Positions 6,688 to 8,389 of a DNA stretch of 8,389 nt are shown here, in pieces (positions within the stretch are counted from its first letter, which is position 1; the number at the start of each line of letters is the position of its first letter). A program made the position numbers and the translations under genes. The stretch is from Defluviicoccus sp. (GTDB lineage: Bacteria > Pseudomonadota > Alphaproteobacteria > MPNO01): the NCBI GenBank assembly GCA_028820945.1, contig JAPPHW010000328.1, positions 1-8,389 of the forward strand, written 5' to 3'. Below the pieces are notes generated by a model. That model had not been told where the DNA came from. It ran no database searches and was given only the letters and a program-made list of their open reading frames with translations.

Positions 6688-7140
6688 TCAGGACGCCTTG
6701 CGGTCGATCCGCTTGCGGCCACCGCTGTCGATGGCGATCGTGCGCGGCTTGAGCGCCTCGGGCACCTCGCGCACCAGATCGATATGGAGCAGCCCCTTGT
6801 CGAGAGCCGCGCCGGTTACCCGGATGTGGTCGGCGAGGTCGAAGCGCCGCTCGAAACCGCCGGTGGGGATCCCGCGGTGAAGGTAGGCGTCGCCCGCGGA
6901 CTTCCCGCCGGCGGGCTTGCCCGTCACGGTGAGCCGGTTTTCCTTCACCTCGATCGAGATATCGTCGTCGCCGAAACCGGCCACGGCCAGCGTCACGCAA
7001 TAGGCGTTCTCGCCGGTCTTCTCGATATCGTAGGGCGGATAGGATGGCGCGGCCTCGCTCGGCACCTGTTCGAGCAGCCGGGCCATGCGGTCGAAACCGA
7101 CCGTGTTGCTGAAGAGCGGGGAAAGATCGAATGCGCGCAT
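6688..7140 (-). CDS. Small heat-shock protein, Hsp20/IbpA type
   Basis: This 150-residue ATP-independent holdase chaperone binds unfolding proteins in the cytosol as large oligomers and hands them to DnaK/ClpB. The N-terminal arm MRAFDLSPLFSNTVGFDRM (1-19) is the IbpA-class signature. The alpha-crystallin domain spans about 36-125 (YPPYDIE; AVAGFGDDDISIEV; GGFERRFDLADHI; GLLHIDLVREVPEALKPR). The C-terminal I-x-I contact motif is I135-A-I137, ahead of a basic tail. The ATG at 7140 is fixed by AAGGAG with a 7-nt spacer, and longer in-frame extensions are rejected. The leader contains a ROSE-like RNA thermometer and a sigma-32-like promoter, so expression should respond to heat at both levels. 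A strong terminator follows the stop. The gene is divergent from the DUF2189 gene. Confidence 0.95.
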   Translation of the reverse strand: MRAFDLSPLFSNTVGFDRMARLLEQVPSEAAPSYPPYDIEKTGENAYCVTLAVAGFGDDDISIEVKENRLTVTGKPAGGKSAGDAYLHRGIPTGGFERRFDLADHIRVTGAALDKGLLHIDLVREVPEALKPRTIAIDSGGRKRIDRKAS

Positions 7141-7220
7141 GGTGTGACTCCTTATCTCAAGCAAGTCGCATCGGGTCCGCCGTTTTGGCCGGACCGGTTC
7201 CACGCCCGGGCCGGGGCCCG
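7141..7220 (-). ncRNA. ROSE-type RNA thermometer in the hsp20 5' UTR
   Basis: Three hairpins can be drawn on the minus strand. In transcript order the first is CGGGCC/GGCCCG (7220-7207). The second is GGUCC-g-GCC against GGC-GGACC (7195-7174), eight pairs with a bulged G. The third is GACUU-g-CUU (7167-7159) paired with AAGGAGUC (7153-7146) over a GAGAU loop. The last hides the whole Shine-Dalgarno in eight pairs, including one U-G pair, and leaves G7162 bulged inside the anti-SD UUGCU. That UYGCU/bulged-G arrangement is the defining feature of ROSE elements, which melt on heating to expose the ribosome site of hsp20 genes in alpha- and gammaproteobacteria. Folding was done by eye; the family assignment rests on this motif, the position and the gene served. 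Confidence 0.82.
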
Positions 7221-7247
7221 CCACGCGGCACCCCTCGGGCACAAGAC

Positions 7248-7276
7248 AGGTGGTGACGGGCCGCCCCGGCTTCAAG
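7248..7276 (-). promoter_or_regulatory. Candidate sigma-32 (RpoH) promoter of hsp20
   Basis: Minus-strand CTTGAAG (7276-7270) matches the sigma-32 -35 element (CTTGAAA) at 6/7. After 14 nt comes CACCACCT (7255-7248), a partial match (5 of 7 defined bases) to CCCCATNT. Spacing is right for RpoH. Transcription would start near 7241, giving a leader of about 100 nt that includes all three thermometer hairpins. The -10 is weak. Confidence 0.4.
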
Positions 7277-7488
7277 GCCCCGGACCGCGCGGCGGAGCAC
7301 GCTCCGGCCCGCTTTCGCGCCCTGCCCCGCCGGACGCCCGTTCGAATCCCGGATGGACCGTTACGGCCGCGTCCGTCATAGTGAGCCGGCCGGCTCGCGG
7401 GTCCTGTGCCGAGCCCCGTTTCATGGCGAGACGCACGGAGAGAGCCCGCTGCGGTTGCGGTGGCCGGCGGATGGGCGGGAGCGCGGGC
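7277..7488. other. Non-coding region upstream of the DUF2189 gene
   Basis: With the hsp20 leader, this completes a 348-bp divergent intergenic region (7141-7488). Reading frames run through it on both strands, but they look like GC-rich extensions of neighbouring frames: they have low-complexity Arg/Gly/Pro composition and no family resemblance. I found no clear promoter for the rightward gene. Confidence 0.4.
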
Positions 7489-8271
7489 ATGACGGCGGTG
7501 TCTCTGGCCGATATCAGGGTTCGGCCCGTCCGGTCCGACAATGTCTGGCGCTGGCTCTCCGCCGGGTGGGCGGATCTGTGGCGGCGCCCGGCGATCAGCC
7601 TCGGCTACGGGTTGTTCGTGGCCGTGCTGAGCTATGCCGTCCTCGCCTGCCTCTACTTCTTCGATGCGGTCTATCTGTTTCTGCCGCTGGCGGCGGGCTT
7701 CATGTTCGGTGGCCCGGTCATCGCCGTCGGCCTATACGAAATGAGCCGCCGCTACAACGACGGCGCGGCGTTCCGCTTGCCGGACGTGCTCGGCGCCGTC
7801 CGGCACGCGCCGTTGCAGCTTTGCTATATGGGGCTCGCCCTGCTGCTGTTCGCCCTGCTGTGGATACGGATCGCGACGCTGCTCTTCGCGCTGTTTTTCG
7901 GTTCGGCGACGCCGCCTTTGACCGCCCTCTTCGAGTCGCTGTTCCTGTCCGTGCAGGGCGCCGCCTTCCTCGCGGTGGGGACCGCCATCGGCGCCGTTCT
8001 GGCCTTCGCCGCCTACGCGATCTCGGCGGTTTCCATACCGCTGATCGTCGACCGGGAAGTCGACGCGATGACGGCCACCATCGCGAGTCTCGCCTCGGTC
8101 CGCGACAATTTCATGCCGATGATGCTCTGGGCGTGGCTGATCGCGATATTCACCGCCGTCGGCATCGCCACGCTGTTCCTCGGGCTGATCCTGTTCTTCC
8201 CGCTGATGGGTCACGCGAGCTGGCATTGCTACCGCGACGTGCTCGGCATCGGGGACAACGAACCGGCGTAG
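7489..8271 (+). CDS. DUF2189 integral membrane protein
   Basis: This 260-residue inner-membrane protein of the DUF2189 family has no established biochemical function. A short cytosolic N-terminus (IRVRPVRSDNVWRWLSAGWADLWR) precedes hydrophobic spans at about 38-57, 60-83, 108-137 (perhaps two), 154-187 and 211-240. Family-typical blocks are LPLAAGFMFGGPVIAVGLYEMSRR (65-88), SIPLIVDREV (182-191) and the C-terminal LMGHASWHCYRDV (239-251). The ATG at 7489 is preferred because GGGAG lies 7 nt upstream; in-frame ATGs at 7471 and 7423 would add 6 or 22 unconserved residues. The gene is divergent from hsp20. The charged GHASWHCYRD end, with two histidines at a membrane border, could be a metal or heme site, but that is speculation. 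Confidence 0.9.
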   Translation: MTAVSLADIRVRPVRSDNVWRWLSAGWADLWRRPAISLGYGLFVAVLSYAVLACLYFFDAVYLFLPLAAGFMFGGPVIAVGLYEMSRRYNDGAAFRLPDVLGAVRHAPLQLCYMGLALLLFALLWIRIATLLFALFFGSATPPLTALFESLFLSVQGAAFLAVGTAIGAVLAFAAYAISAVSIPLIVDREVDAMTATIASLASVRDNFMPMMLWAWLIAIFTAVGIATLFLGLILFFPLMGHASWHCYRDVLGIGDNEPA

Positions 8272-8316
8272 CGTCGCGTTTCGGAGTTTCCCGTTCGCCT
8301 CCGCCGCGCCCTACCG

Positions 8317-8349
8317 CGTCATGCCCGGACTTGTTCCACTGCTGTCCGG
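8317..8349. repeat. Possible truncated palindromic repeat / right-edge junction
   Basis: CGTCATGCCCGGACTTGTTCC (8317-8337) looks like the first half of a common alphaproteobacterial palindromic repeat, whose second half would normally read GGGCATCC. Instead the sequence switches to ACTGCTGTCCGGTTAAG. CCGGAC (8325-8330) still pairs with GTCCGG (8344-8349), so a 6-bp hairpin forms and may end the DUF2189 transcript. Alternatively the junction may be where a mobile element begins; the window ends too soon to tell. Confidence 0.35.
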
Positions 8350-8389
8350 TTAAGATGGGGCGGACTTGGCGCAAGGCGTTGGTACAGGC

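Noticed and set aside
7335..7360. GTTCGAATCCCGG resembling a tRNA T-loop
   Set aside because: The flanking bases do not form a T-stem (GCCCG against CCCGG), and no acceptor or anticodon stem can be found upstream.
6490..7488. Long N-terminal extension in frame with the DUF2189 gene
   Set aside because: It runs antisense through all of hsp20 and its leader; the DUF2189 family starts near the ATG at 7489, which has its own Shine-Dalgarno.

Overview
The window is about 68-70% GC by eye and has the compact gene style of a high-GC alphaproteobacterium, possibly Sphingomonadales. I base that on the PPK1 and Ppx sequence style, an IbpA-like Hsp20 preceded by a ROSE-type RNA thermometer, and scattered alphaproteobacterial-style palindromic intergenic repeats. 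The genus is inference. No rRNA, tRNA, CRISPR array or complete mobile element is visible.

Left half (1-5284), polyphosphate metabolism: a SixA-type phosphohistidine phosphatase (minus strand) is divergent from polyphosphate kinase ppk (plus). Further right is an exopolyphosphatase-family gene, ppx (plus). The two polyphosphate genes are often neighbours. Here about 890 bp separate them, and that gap holds an opposite-strand Abi-like gene with an intact HEPN RNase motif (R-N-x4-H) and visibly lower GC. The inserted gene points tail-to-tail at ppk and head-to-head at ppx, so any ppk-to-ppx read-through RNA would be antisense to it.

Right half (5285-8389), stress proteins: three minus-strand genes follow. 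In transcription order they are hsp20 (7140-6688), a tandem-domain universal stress protein (6491-5670) and an 85-codon orphan (5618-5361). A strong hairpin terminator separates hsp20 from usp; usp and the orphan are 51 bp apart and probably co-transcribed. The hsp20 leader folds by eye into three hairpins. The last sequesters the Shine-Dalgarno with a 5'-UUGCU-type anti-SD containing one bulged G, the hallmark of a ROSE thermosensor, and a sigma-32-like promoter lies upstream. Divergent from hsp20 is a DUF2189 integral membrane protein (7489-8271).

Taken together, this is a housekeeping stress and phosphate neighbourhood: polyP synthesis and breakdown, phosphohistidine removal, a chaperone and Usp proteins. 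It has one probable accessory insertion (the HEPN/Abi gene) and possible traces of mobile or repeat DNA at both window edges. The most distinctive observations are the ROSE leader, the HEPN gene splitting ppk/ppx, and the pairing of SixA with PPK1.
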